Positions 52,419 through 60,491 of a DNA stretch of 62,867 bases are shown piece after piece. A program made the position numbers and the translations under genes. The notes beneath the pieces were generated by a model. It was not told the DNA's origin and did not search any database. It saw nothing but the letters and a program-made list of their open reading frames with translations. Origin of the DNA: a virus. The stretch spans positions 1-62,867 of the IMG/VR virus record IMGVR_UViG_3300033571_011317. The stretch is one strand, 5' to 3'. Positions within the stretch are counted from its first letter, which is position 1. Each line of letters starts with the position of its first letter.

Positions 52419-53819
52419 ATGGCTTATTATGATTACAAATATTTGACTAATATTGGTTTTGGTATTGCTTGGCTAGATATCACTGACAAGATCAAAGACA
52501 CTACGGCGCTAGCAATGTCTAAAAATATAACAGAGTACTGGGTGCAAGAAAATGAAAATTTTTATTTGAAAACAACCTGCAACAAAAATGTCAATGATAT
52601 ACTGAATTGGGCAGACACTGCTGGATTAAAATATCTAATGGTGGCGGCAATTGGAACTAATCTTAGTAAACGTAATAATCTACATCATGAACTCCCTGCG
52701 TTTATAGAAAAGAATCCAGACTTTGCTGTAGCTGGTCACATCCTTGATAAAGGCGATAAATTTTATGAACTACATCACCAATGTTTTATAATTAATATGG
52801 ATTGGTGGCGCAACAATGGCAGACCTGACATGGGCAAAGAAGAATTCAACGTTGCTTGGACCACAAATAAGCCTATACGCAGTGAAGAAAATTGGCATGA
52901 TCATTATACTCCACATTGGATAGCCCCCGGAGTCGAGACAATGAATTATACGGGCAGGCGTTTTGGCTGGAACATAATCAATGCAGCGTTACTGTCAAAT
53001 GCAAAGGTAATAAGTTTTGATGAAAAAATTCGGGAAAGTAAGTATTACATATATCCCGAAGTGACTGGAGAATTTCACTCTAAGATTTCAGACATACTAG
53101 AAAGTCTGCAGGGTCATGGGCATTTCGCTGCTAACACTGAAACTCCGCCTGATAAATTGTTAGATACAGATATACAAGGAGTTATTTGTACTGCTGGCGG
53201 AATTACTCCGTTATTAACTGCTTATACTGCGGGCCTAAAGCCCGGGGGAAAACTAACTGTTTTTGATTTTAGTCCACTGTCATTGGCTATACAAAGACGC
53301 TTGCGAGAAATCAATTGCGATTATAAGGATTTCAAAACAACTTTTAATAGTTTGTTTGATGAATTGAAACTTCATCCAATGGTCAAAGCTGATAGAAATT
53401 TGGACAGGATGCAACAGATTATAAATGAAATGATGCCTCAAGGCTTGGAAGATTTTATTATAAATGTATGGCCACATTTGGATATTTTATATGTGTCTTG
53501 TAATTTGTTTGATGTGCATCAAGTTAAGAATAGACTTGCTTCCAGACACAAGGACGAAAAAACATATATACATTTAACTAATATATTACACTATCAAAAC
53601 ACTGCATGGTTATTCAGTGCAACATCTAGATATAGACTAGAGCGAGATATACTCGATATATTTGCCGCTTTTGGTATGGATACATTTCAATTATATCAGA
53701 ACAGACCCGGTCACAGAGTAAATTGGAGAAACGAAACTCCCAGACAGATCTATGCCAATCCGGATAAATTTCTATACAGAGTCAAAGAATTAGGAATCTT
53801 GCCATGGATAACCGAGTAA
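52419..53819 (+). CDS. Two-domain protein: glycosyltransferase-like N-term, methyltransferase-like C-term
   Basis: A 466-residue protein. The N-terminal half has 'Y-L-M-V-A-A-I-G-T' near 71 and 'H-H-Q-C-F-I-I-N-M-D-W-W' near 125, followed by 'G-R-P-D-M-G', a pattern of GT-A-like phage proteins that lack a clear DxD. The C-terminal half has a Rossmann-like 'C-T-A-G-G-I-T-P-L-L-T-A' near 253, 'L-K-P-G-G-K-L-T-V-F-D-F-S' near 273 and 'L-Y-V-S-C-N-L-F-D' near 362, compatible with a SAM methyltransferase. The fusion would combine transfer and methylation. Both assignments rest on short motifs. It overlaps the beta-hydroxylase gene by 16 nt. Confidence 0.55.
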   Translation: MAYYDYKYLTNIGFGIAWLDITDKIKDTTALAMSKNITEYWVQENENFYLKTTCNKNVNDILNWADTAGLKYLMVAAIGTNLSKRNNLHHELPAFIEKNPDFAVAGHILDKGDKFYELHHQCFIINMDWWRNNGRPDMGKEEFNVAWTTNKPIRSEENWHDHYTPHWIAPGVETMNYTGRRFGWNIINAALLSNAKVISFDEKIRESKYYIYPEVTGEFHSKISDILESLQGHGHFAANTETPPDKLLDTDIQGVICTAGGITPLLTAYTAGLKPGGKLTVFDFSPLSLAIQRRLREINCDYKDFKTTFNSLFDELKLHPMVKADRNLDRMQQIINEMMPQGLEDFIINVWPHLDILYVSCNLFDVHQVKNRLASRHKDEKTYIHLTNILHYQNTAWLFSATSRYRLERDILDIFAAFGMDTFQLYQNRPGHRVNWRNETPRQIYANPDKFLYRVKELGILPWITE

Positions 53820-54544
53820 ACAATTTTTTTGATCAGTGGAAAGATTTTTCTCATTATAGTTCATTAAATACTCGTCCCGAGAAGTTTTCTGCATGGAGAA
53901 CAGATAAGCAAGTCATGAAAGATTACTTTAACTGGATAGAAAAAGAAAGCAACTGTCCAAGTCTTAAATTAGATTTACCATTGCCACAGAAAGAAATGGA
54001 AGCAGAAGCTCTTGCTTTGATGGATGAGTTTGTCAAACACCGAGGCGAGGAACATCCCGGCTGGCATAGTCTAGTACTACATGGCTATAATAAACACACC
54101 ACAGACGATTGGCGTAGCAAAGCATATGACTTCACAGAACAACCAGAATATACCTGGACAGAAATTGCAGATGTTTGTCCTGTTACTGTAAATTGGTTAA
54201 AAAATACTTGGAACTTTACACGCTTTGACAGAGTTCGATTTATGCTATTAATGCCCGGTGGCTATATTAAGCAGCATGCCGATTATGAAGTTCGTAAAAT
54301 GGCAGCATATAATGTTGCTATTAACAATCCCGATGGCGTTGAATTTGTCATGGAAGATGCTGGATTGATTCCCTGGAAGGCAGGAGATGCAAGAGCCATT
54401 GATATAGGAAGGCAGCACAGTGTAAGACATCTGGGAACAGAACCACGTATACATATGATTATACATGGTGCTCCTGGAGAAAAACATGCAGAGACCATGT
54501 GTAGAAGTTACGATCTTTTATTAGAAGAATTAAATGCAAAGTAA
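53804..54544 (+). CDS. Aspartyl/asparaginyl beta-hydroxylase-like Fe(II)/2-oxoglutarate dioxygenase
   Basis: A 246-residue protein with the AspH-type cupin core: 'F-M-L-L-M-P-G-G-Y-I-K-Q-H-A-D-Y' near 145-160 supplies the iron-binding H-x-D, and 'G-R-Q-H-S-V-R-H-L-G' near 202-211 supplies the distal His. An Arg in 'E-P-R-I-H-M-I-I-H-G' near 215 is suited to 2-oxoglutarate. AspH enzymes hydroxylate Asp or Asn side chains in proteins. The N-terminal 90 residues are family-specific. Being coupled to the next rSAM gene by an 11-nt overlap, it is the clearest hint that the cluster modifies protein or peptide targets. Acting on a small molecule remains possible. Confidence 0.8.
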   Translation: MDNRVNNFFDQWKDFSHYSSLNTRPEKFSAWRTDKQVMKDYFNWIEKESNCPSLKLDLPLPQKEMEAEALALMDEFVKHRGEEHPGWHSLVLHGYNKHTTDDWRSKAYDFTEQPEYTWTEIADVCPVTVNWLKNTWNFTRFDRVRFMLLMPGGYIKQHADYEVRKMAAYNVAINNPDGVEFVMEDAGLIPWKAGDARAIDIGRQHSVRHLGTEPRIHMIIHGAPGEKHAETMCRSYDLLLEELNAK

Positions 54545-55706
54545 AACATTTTGTATCCTGCCATGGATGCACCTTGCCACTAATGCCAGTGGTAATCTTA
54601 GGGTCTGCTGTAATAGTACTCCGGGCAAAAATTTTATTTTGAGAAACGGCACTAATCGACCATATAAGATAACAGATGCTGACATGCAGGATTTCTGGCA
54701 TAGCAACACTATGAAGAACATCAGGCATGAATTGTTAAATGATCAACGACCCGCGATGTGTGAACGCTGCTTTAGAGAAGAGGATAGCGGTGTTCGCAGT
54801 GCTCGCCAAGCTTGGAACGAAAAATACATGTTTGACTATGAGGCTGTGGTAACACCCGAATTAAACGTGCAGTATATAGATATACGTTTAGGTAACCTGT
54901 GCAACTTGAAATGCCGTATGTGCAATCCATATGCCAGTAACCAATGGGTTGACGAGTGGCATCTAGTTGAACAGCAGCTAACTGATACTGAAGTTAAAAG
55001 ACTGAGTAGTATGAACTGGCCCAACGACGATGCAGTTGCGGTTAATTTGTTGAAGCTCGCTAACACTATAGATGAGATTTATCTAACAGGCGGAGAACCT
55101 ACACTTGCTCTCAGTCAGTATAAGTTATTTGATAAGTTGATCGAATTAGATCTTGCTAAAAACATCACCTTAAAGTATAATACAAACTGCACAAACCTTC
55201 CTAAAAAGCTAGTGGACTATTGGCAGCACTTTAAAAAGATAAAAATAAATGCCAGTGTGGATGCATATGGCGACCTTAACAGGTATATCAGATATCCCAC
55301 AGGCTGGAATCTTGTTGAAAAGAATCTAGCTAAATTTGTGGAAATGAGCGCACAGGGTAAAATAGATCTGCAGGTACACTGTACTGTCCAAATGTATAAT
55401 ATCTTGCAGCTAGATAAGTTATTTGACTATTTAGAGTCCATGGATGTAAAAGACATACATCTTAACATTTTGGATCATCCGGATTATCTAAACGTTAGGG
55501 TATTACCGGCTAATTTAAAAAAGTTAGCGGCAGAAAGACTCCAACCATATCTGCATATAAAACGTGCCCAGTCTCTAATTGATTATATGAACGCAGAGGA
55601 TTGGAATCATATGTGGGGAGATTTTGTAAAGTATACAGATTCATTGGACCAGAGTCGCGAAGAAAACTTATCAGAATTAGTACCTGAATTAACCAATGGC
55701 AGATAA
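54534..55706 (+). CDS. Radical SAM enzyme, N-terminal twitch type (390 aa)
   Basis: A compact member: 'F-C-I-L-P-W' at 5-10, 'L-R-V-C-C-N' near 22, 'C-E-R-C-F' near 76, core C-N-L-K-C-R-M-C near 123-130, 'T-G-G-E-P-T' near 185 and 'I-N-A-S-V-D-A-Y-G' near 239. It begins in the last codons of the beta-hydroxylase gene (11-nt overlap) and overlaps the next rSAM gene by 11 nt. Complete motifs predict catalysis. It may act on the same target as the hydroxylase. Confidence 0.87.
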   Translation: MQSKTFCILPWMHLATNASGNLRVCCNSTPGKNFILRNGTNRPYKITDADMQDFWHSNTMKNIRHELLNDQRPAMCERCFREEDSGVRSARQAWNEKYMFDYEAVVTPELNVQYIDIRLGNLCNLKCRMCNPYASNQWVDEWHLVEQQLTDTEVKRLSSMNWPNDDAVAVNLLKLANTIDEIYLTGGEPTLALSQYKLFDKLIELDLAKNITLKYNTNCTNLPKKLVDYWQHFKKIKINASVDAYGDLNRYIRYPTGWNLVEKNLAKFVEMSAQGKIDLQVHCTVQMYNILQLDKLFDYLESMDVKDIHLNILDHPDYLNVRVLPANLKKLAAERLQPYLHIKRAQSLIDYMNAEDWNHMWGDFVKYTDSLDQSREENLSELVPELTNGR

Positions 55707-56892
55707 AGTTTGTTTGATTCCGTTCGTTAGTATAGCAACTCATCCCGCAGGCTTTGTAAGTAGGTGTATGATGAGTTCTGCACCTATGGGCTCAATGACT
55801 GAGGAAAATGTTTGGGACAATAGCAACTTCGCACAGTTACGTTCTGACATGGTAAACGATAAATGGAATTTACCTGGTTGCAATACTTGTCATGGCAGAG
55901 AAGCACAGGGTCTTGTAAGTCAACGCATCAATTGGAAAACCAATGAGAGATGGTGGAACGCTGACCTCTGGGATACCAAGGATTTTAAACAGAGTATAAC
56001 AGGCAATAAAATTTATCACTTGTTCTTAAACACTAGCAATCTATGCAATTTTAAATGCAGGATGTGCAACAGCATGTACAGTAACAGTTGGATAAACGAC
56101 GACCAGCTGCTCAGAGATAATGGCTTTGATAGAAGCGACTATGTTGATTACACTAAAAATAAAAATGACCTAATGTCATTTGTCACAAAACTATTGCCCA
56201 GACTCGGTGAACTCAGAATGATAACGGTCACAGGCGGTGAACCGTTTATAAACAATGATCTATTAGATGTGTTTGATCTTCTATCAGAAGCAGGCATACT
56301 GCAAAATGTGCGACTAAGCATAACAACAAATGGCAGTCTACTAACAGAACAGCATCTGTTGCGGTTGCGTAATGCAAAATCTGTAAACATCAATATAAGC
56401 ATAGATGGCACAGGTAAGCTGTTTGAATATATGCGTAGCGTGGAACAATGCTCATGGGAAACTATCACAGGTAAGATTGATATGCTGTGTCAATACCGCA
56501 ACGAGTATAAAAACTTTTTATTCAGCCCAAACTCAAGTTATCAACTATACAATATGCTGAATGTCCGAGACTTTTATGAATGGGCAGAGCCTTTGATTAA
56601 TCGTCCTGCAGAATGGATAGAGTATAGACTGCTTACTCATCCAGAATATCTACATGTTGCTATTGCCCCAGAGAGTATCAAGCAGGCAGCACTAGAGCAG
56701 TTAGACTATGTGGAAAATAAGTATAATACTGCTAACAAATTTTTCCTTGATAACATGAGAAAAAATTTAATGATGACCAAGCCACAGAGTCACTGGCAAG
56801 ACTTTAAAAAATTTACATCTGTGCTAGATAAAAAACGCAACCAAAACCTCAGTGAGGTATGTCCTGAACTATATGAAAACTTTGACCTTTGA
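55696..56892 (+). CDS. Radical SAM enzyme, N-terminal twitch type with altered Cys pair (398 aa)
   Basis: Auxiliary domain 'V-C-L-I-P-F' at 4-9, then R-C-M-M where relatives have Cys-Cys (near 23), and 'C-N-T-C-H' near 62. Core C-N-F-K-C-R-M-C near 116-123, 'T-G-G-E-P-F' near 178 and 'I-S-I-D-G-T-G' near 236. It pairs with unit 1 of the 849-residue double enzyme ('R-C-x-M-S' and 'N-L-C-N-F-K-C-R-M-C-x-S-x-Y-S-N' in both). The loss of one Cys suggests a different auxiliary-cluster ligation. It overlaps the following rSAM gene by 20 nt. Confidence 0.87.
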   Translation: MADKVCLIPFVSIATHPAGFVSRCMMSSAPMGSMTEENVWDNSNFAQLRSDMVNDKWNLPGCNTCHGREAQGLVSQRINWKTNERWWNADLWDTKDFKQSITGNKIYHLFLNTSNLCNFKCRMCNSMYSNSWINDDQLLRDNGFDRSDYVDYTKNKNDLMSFVTKLLPRLGELRMITVTGGEPFINNDLLDVFDLLSEAGILQNVRLSITTNGSLLTEQHLLRLRNAKSVNINISIDGTGKLFEYMRSVEQCSWETITGKIDMLCQYRNEYKNFLFSPNSSYQLYNMLNVRDFYEWAEPLINRPAEWIEYRLLTHPEYLHVAIAPESIKQAALEQLDYVENKYNTANKFFLDNMRKNLMMTKPQSHWQDFKKFTSVLDKKRNQNLSEVCPELYENFDL

Positions 56893-57829
56893 TCGCATAA
56901 ATTCTGATCCAGACTGGGTTATTATAGACTGGACTATGACCAATGTTTGCAACTATGCCTGCGAATACTGCCCAAGTATAACGCACGATGGTAGTTTTGG
57001 TTGGCCCACTCTGGAGAGTGTAGATTATACAACTAAGGTTCTTCAAGCTCACTACGGAAAAAATAGAAGGCTGGAATATACATTACTAGGTGGTGAGTTA
57101 GCCATATGGAAAAAACTTCCAGACGCAATTGATATTATTAAGAAAAATAGCCCAGACAGTCATATTAAGTTCATCACCAACGGTATTATGCCAGAGGATT
57201 ACTGGAGAAGAATCGGCAGTAAGATAACATCAGCAGTGTTTAGCTATCATCCCACACAGGTAAAAAGTGTAGAGAAGTTTGTGGAAAGTATCAATGCCCT
57301 GGATAATGAATACAAGACTATTTTAGTGTTGGCATGGCCTGCATGTTGGGAACAGGTAATCGCAGCCAGGAAATATATAATAGAAAATGTCAGAGAATTC
57401 ACTAGCCTTGAATTAAAGCTAGTTGATAATAGATATGAAACTATTGCTGACAGTAAAGTAGTTTATACACAAGAGCAAATGGATTTTATACAAGAAAATA
57501 GAAAAGTATCTAAATCTAAAAAGAGCATATACAAGCCAAGTTTCACTTATATAAACAATCAACGTTTGCAAGAAGTAACGGGACAGATTTTAGTTGATGG
57601 GCAAAACAAGTTTAAAGATTGGAGTTGTGGCATAGGTGTTGATAAAATAACATTGGATGCCAATGGTACAATAAGACGTGGCAGTGGCTGTATGATTGGA
57701 ACTGATGAAAATTTTGGAAATTGGAAAGAATCAAACATAATGAATTTACCAGTGTCGGGAGTAATCTGCCCTTATAATACCTGCTGGTGTATGCCAGATC
57801 TAATGGCAACAAAAAGTAAATACGTATAA
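56873..57829 (+). CDS. Radical SAM enzyme with C-terminal auxiliary domain (318 aa)
   Basis: Core C-N-Y-A-C-E-Y-C near 26-33, 'L-G-G-E-L-A' near 75 (Leu in place of Pro after G-G-E), 'F-I-T-N-G' near 101 and 'F-S-Y-H-P' near 124. The C-terminal auxiliary domain has 'F-K-D-W-S-C-G-I-G-V' near 247, 'D-A-N-G-T-I-R-R-G-S-G-C' near 262 and 'I-C-P-Y-N-T-C-W-C-M-P-D' near 300. It is the fused equivalent of the split pair at 50082/50780. The ATG at 56873 is chosen; a GTG seven codons upstream has no useful ribosome-binding site. It shares one base with the next gene. Confidence 0.83.
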   Translation: MKTLTFDRINSDPDWVIIDWTMTNVCNYACEYCPSITHDGSFGWPTLESVDYTTKVLQAHYGKNRRLEYTLLGGELAIWKKLPDAIDIIKKNSPDSHIKFITNGIMPEDYWRRIGSKITSAVFSYHPTQVKSVEKFVESINALDNEYKTILVLAWPACWEQVIAARKYIIENVREFTSLELKLVDNRYETIADSKVVYTQEQMDFIQENRKVSKSKKSIYKPSFTYINNQRLQEVTGQILVDGQNKFKDWSCGIGVDKITLDANGTIRRGSGCMIGTDENFGNWKESNIMNLPVSGVICPYNTCWCMPDLMATKSKYV

Positions 57830-58059
57830 TGAATATACAAGAACTTCCATTACGTAGATTACAATTAGAAGCGGCCAGAGTTATTAGTACTATGCCAGCT
57901 ACAAACGATAACATCTATATTTTTAATAAAGAAAGTAGACACAATAGTCAAGGGTGGTATGTGGCTGCTATAGAATGGTATGTTAAACAATATGGTGGCC
58001 TACCCAGCGAAGTGGGCCCTGGTAAAGATGTTCAGTTTGTATATGAGCAAGACAAATGA
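57829..58059 (+). CDS. Hypothetical 76-aa protein
   Basis: A small protein with an amphipathic N-terminal helix ('L-P-L-R-R-L-Q-L-E-A') and an aromatic segment 'G-W-Y-V-A-A-I-E-W-Y' near 43. It shares one base with the upstream rSAM gene and an ATGA with the SGNH gene, so it is almost surely translated. It has no Cys and no leader/core look. A partner or recognition protein is possible; function unknown. Confidence 0.65.
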   Translation: MNIQELPLRRLQLEAARVISTMPATNDNIYIFNKESRHNSQGWYVAAIEWYVKQYGGLPSEVGPGKDVQFVYEQDK

Positions 58060-58775
58060 AAATTGGAATTTTTGGAGACAGTTTTGGTGAAGAACATAAG
58101 AAAAATCCATCAATGTCATGGTGGGAATATGTTTCGCAATACCATAGTGTAACTAACTTTTCAGTGGGTGGCTCTGATCTATACTATTCTATTAAACAGC
58201 TAGGAAAACATCAATTTGAATTTGATAAAATTATTTGGTTTGTTACTAACGAAAATCGAATTCAAATCATGTTAGACGACATATTTGATGATAAAATACA
58301 TAGGTTTATAACTACTACAGAACATGCGGCAACTTATTTGGAATATTATAGCAAATCAAATAATGTAAATTCTAAGTTTGCTATAGATGCTTTAACCTCG
58401 GCAATGTCATACTTTAATTACATTTGTGATATAGATAAAAATTCTTATATTGCTAGACTAATGATACAGGATGTAATACAAGCCAATAAAAATAAAATAC
58501 TAGCTATACCATGTTTTGAATCGGCCTGCAATATTTTAAATTTACAAACAAGCTTGTCTGAAATAGCTTATCAAGAAACAATAGCTATGGGCAAAGATCT
58601 AAGTATAACATTAACCGGCGATACTACTGATATTAGAAATAATCATATAACCAGTGAAAATAATAAAATTTTAGGTGAAAAAATTTTAGATTGGATAAAT
58701 GGTGGAACATTTGGATTAAATGAAAAAGATTTTGTGATACCAAGTATTGAAGAAAATAAGAAATATTTTATATGA
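58056..58775 (+). CDS. SGNH/GDSL-like protein (copy 7)
   Basis: A 239-residue protein with block I 'I-F-G-D-S-F-G-E-E' at 5-13, 'S-V-G-G-S-D' near 37 and 'V-T-N-E-N-R' near 64 (block III Asn). The C-terminal block is degenerate: 'D-I-R-N-N-H-I-T' near 190 puts Asn-Asn, not Asp-x, before His. It may be an active hydrolase with a changed acid residue or a binding protein. ATGA overlaps on both sides tie it to an rSAM gene downstream. Confidence 0.7.
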   Translation: MKIGIFGDSFGEEHKKNPSMSWWEYVSQYHSVTNFSVGGSDLYYSIKQLGKHQFEFDKIIWFVTNENRIQIMLDDIFDDKIHRFITTTEHAATYLEYYSKSNNVNSKFAIDALTSAMSYFNYICDIDKNSYIARLMIQDVIQANKNKILAIPCFESACNILNLQTSLSEIAYQETIAMGKDLSITLTGDTTDIRNNHITSENNKILGEKILDWINGGTFGLNEKDFVIPSIEENKKYFI

Positions 58776-59968
58776 GTGATTTAAAAACAAGCGAATATGA
58801 CTTTACTAAGATTCCTTATAAGGACCTAGTAAGAGTCGGCCAACGAACTATGTTATATCGAGACATGTTTACAGTGTCGTGGTTATTAGGTCGTTACTGT
58901 AACTATCGCTGTAGCTATTGCTGGCCCTATGCTCGTAGTGATACTAAAGATCACCGCCCTACTCCTTTGATGTTGAAAACAGTAGATGAGATTAAACGCC
59001 AAGCACGCGAACGTGGCTTTAACAGTTTCCACTTCAGTCTAAGTGGCGGCGAGCCAACATTCCATCCTGCTTACATAGATATTCTTAACCATTTGAACAC
59101 GGATGCCGGTAATACAAATTATACCAGCGTACACATGACTAGTAATATGAGTCGTCCTATTAAATGGTTTGAAGAAAAGTATGTACCCGCAGTTCGTAAT
59201 TTCCATCGTGCTAGTATTACTGCCAGTTGCCATTTGGAACACGTTGACACTGATAAGAAAGTAGAGGAGTTTGCTGACAAGTTAGTACTATGTCAGGAAT
59301 ATGATACGCAGATAACAGTCAATCAAGTTATGGTACCCGAACAGTTTTACAAGATATATGATCTGGCATTATACTTTCATGGTCGTGGTATTAACGTTAC
59401 ACTCAAGCCTCAAAGTGATCCAACTGCTAGTCGTGTAGTGGACGGATACACTGATGATATGTTGGAAAAGTTACACAATGGTATGCCACAACGTGCATTC
59501 ACTGAAGTAAAAGCCAGCAAAGCAGGATTAGTTGAAAGACCTAAGCCCACGTTTAAAATCGACGATGCTAGAACAATGCAAAAGCAAACTTACGGTCAAG
59601 GTATACCACAGCACTTCCAAATTGAATTTATGGACAAAGATGGTAATCCATGGTTTATGGATCAAGCTGAACGTTTCAATGCTTTTAACTTCAACAACTT
59701 TAACAAATGGGAGTGTAGCAGTGGCTACCGTAGTATTATTATTCGTGAACCAGATGGCACTGTAAAACGCAGTTACAGTTGTAGCGAAGTTCCATTGGGA
59801 CATATTGAAACAGGCTTTAAGCTATATGACAAGCCAATGCCTTGTGGCGGAACAAGTTGCGTAAGCAGTGCAGATAGCAAAATACCTAAACGAGCACCAG
59901 GTACTAAGTTGCCATTATTTCCAGGAGATAAAACATATGAAGAAGATATTAATAGCGGGCAACAGTAA
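58772..59968 (+). CDS. Radical SAM enzyme with C-terminal auxiliary domain (398 aa)
   Basis: Core C-N-Y-R-C-S-Y-C near 43-50, 'L-S-G-G-E-P-T' near 90, 'M-T-S-N-M-S' near 117, and 'I-T-A-S-C-H-L-E-H' near 149. The C-terminal domain has 'W-E-C-S-S-G-Y' near 312, 'D-G-T-V-K-R-S-Y-S-C' near 328 and a final 'P-C-G-G-T-S-C-V-S' near 359. The same family as split enzyme B and the gene at 56873, with a longer linker. Its end overlaps the following SDR-like gene by 32 nt. Probably catalytic; substrate unknown. Confidence 0.85.
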   Translation: MSDLKTSEYDFTKIPYKDLVRVGQRTMLYRDMFTVSWLLGRYCNYRCSYCWPYARSDTKDHRPTPLMLKTVDEIKRQARERGFNSFHFSLSGGEPTFHPAYIDILNHLNTDAGNTNYTSVHMTSNMSRPIKWFEEKYVPAVRNFHRASITASCHLEHVDTDKKVEEFADKLVLCQEYDTQITVNQVMVPEQFYKIYDLALYFHGRGINVTLKPQSDPTASRVVDGYTDDMLEKLHNGMPQRAFTEVKASKAGLVERPKPTFKIDDARTMQKQTYGQGIPQHFQIEFMDKDGNPWFMDQAERFNAFNFNNFNKWECSSGYRSIIIREPDGTVKRSYSCSEVPLGHIETGFKLYDKPMPCGGTSCVSSADSKIPKRAPGTKLPLFPGDKTYEEDINSGQQ

Positions 59969-60491
59969 TTATGGTCTAGCCGAAGGATTAAAAGAATCTT
60001 TAGCAGAACATGATGTTACATTTATAAGCAGAAGCTGTGGTTATGATTTGACCAAAGCCGAGCAACAACAACGATTTGCTGATATGTCAGTTGATTATGA
60101 TGTTATTATTTTATGTAGCGCACTATGGAAATTTAATCAAACTTTATTGCTTGAGGCAACTTATAAGAAATTAAAATCAGTTGGGAAGAAGACATATATC
60201 ATTGCTATCGGTAGCACAACTGATAGAGTAATGAAAGCCACAGATTGGTTATACAATGCTGAAAAGAAAGCATTGCGTGACTACTGTAATAGTCTGGGAT
60301 TAAATGGTGTTTGGAATGAAGGACCAAGAGTGAGCTATATTAGCTTTGGTACTTTAAGTAATATGCAAGCAAAACATCCTGGACGTAAAACAATTACAAT
60401 CCAGGATGCTGCTAATTATATTAAATGGTTAACAGAACAACCTGCTTATCTGCACGTAAATGAGATAAGCATCGATCCTTTACAAACCTAA
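59937..60491 (+). CDS. Small SDR-like NAD(P)-binding protein (184 aa)
   Basis: An N-terminal Rossmann strand-turn 'I-L-I-A-G-N-S-N-Y-G-L-A' at 4-15 matches the classical SDR cofactor loop in position, but with Asn/Ser in place of two Gly. 'V-I-I-L-C-S-A-L-W' near 57 and 'A-I-G-S-T-T' near 92 follow. The 'Y-N-A-E-K-K-A' helix near 106 would supply Y-x-x-x-K. It is shorter than typical SDR proteins (about 250 residues). AGGAG before the ATG at 59937 decides the start over an earlier GTG. Last + strand gene; its stop overlaps the end of thyX by 12 nt. Confidence 0.65.
   Translation: MKKILIAGNSNYGLAEGLKESLAEHDVTFISRSCGYDLTKAEQQQRFADMSVDYDVIILCSALWKFNQTLLLEATYKKLKSVGKKTYIIAIGSTTDRVMKATDWLYNAEKKALRDYCNSLGLNGVWNEGPRVSYISFGTLSNMQAKHPGRKTITIQDAANYIKWLTEQPAYLHVNEISIDPLQT

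Noticed and set aside
60480-60491. Bidirectional terminator between the convergent genes
   Set aside because: The stops overlap by 12 nt and I see no stem-loop with a U-run on either strand.
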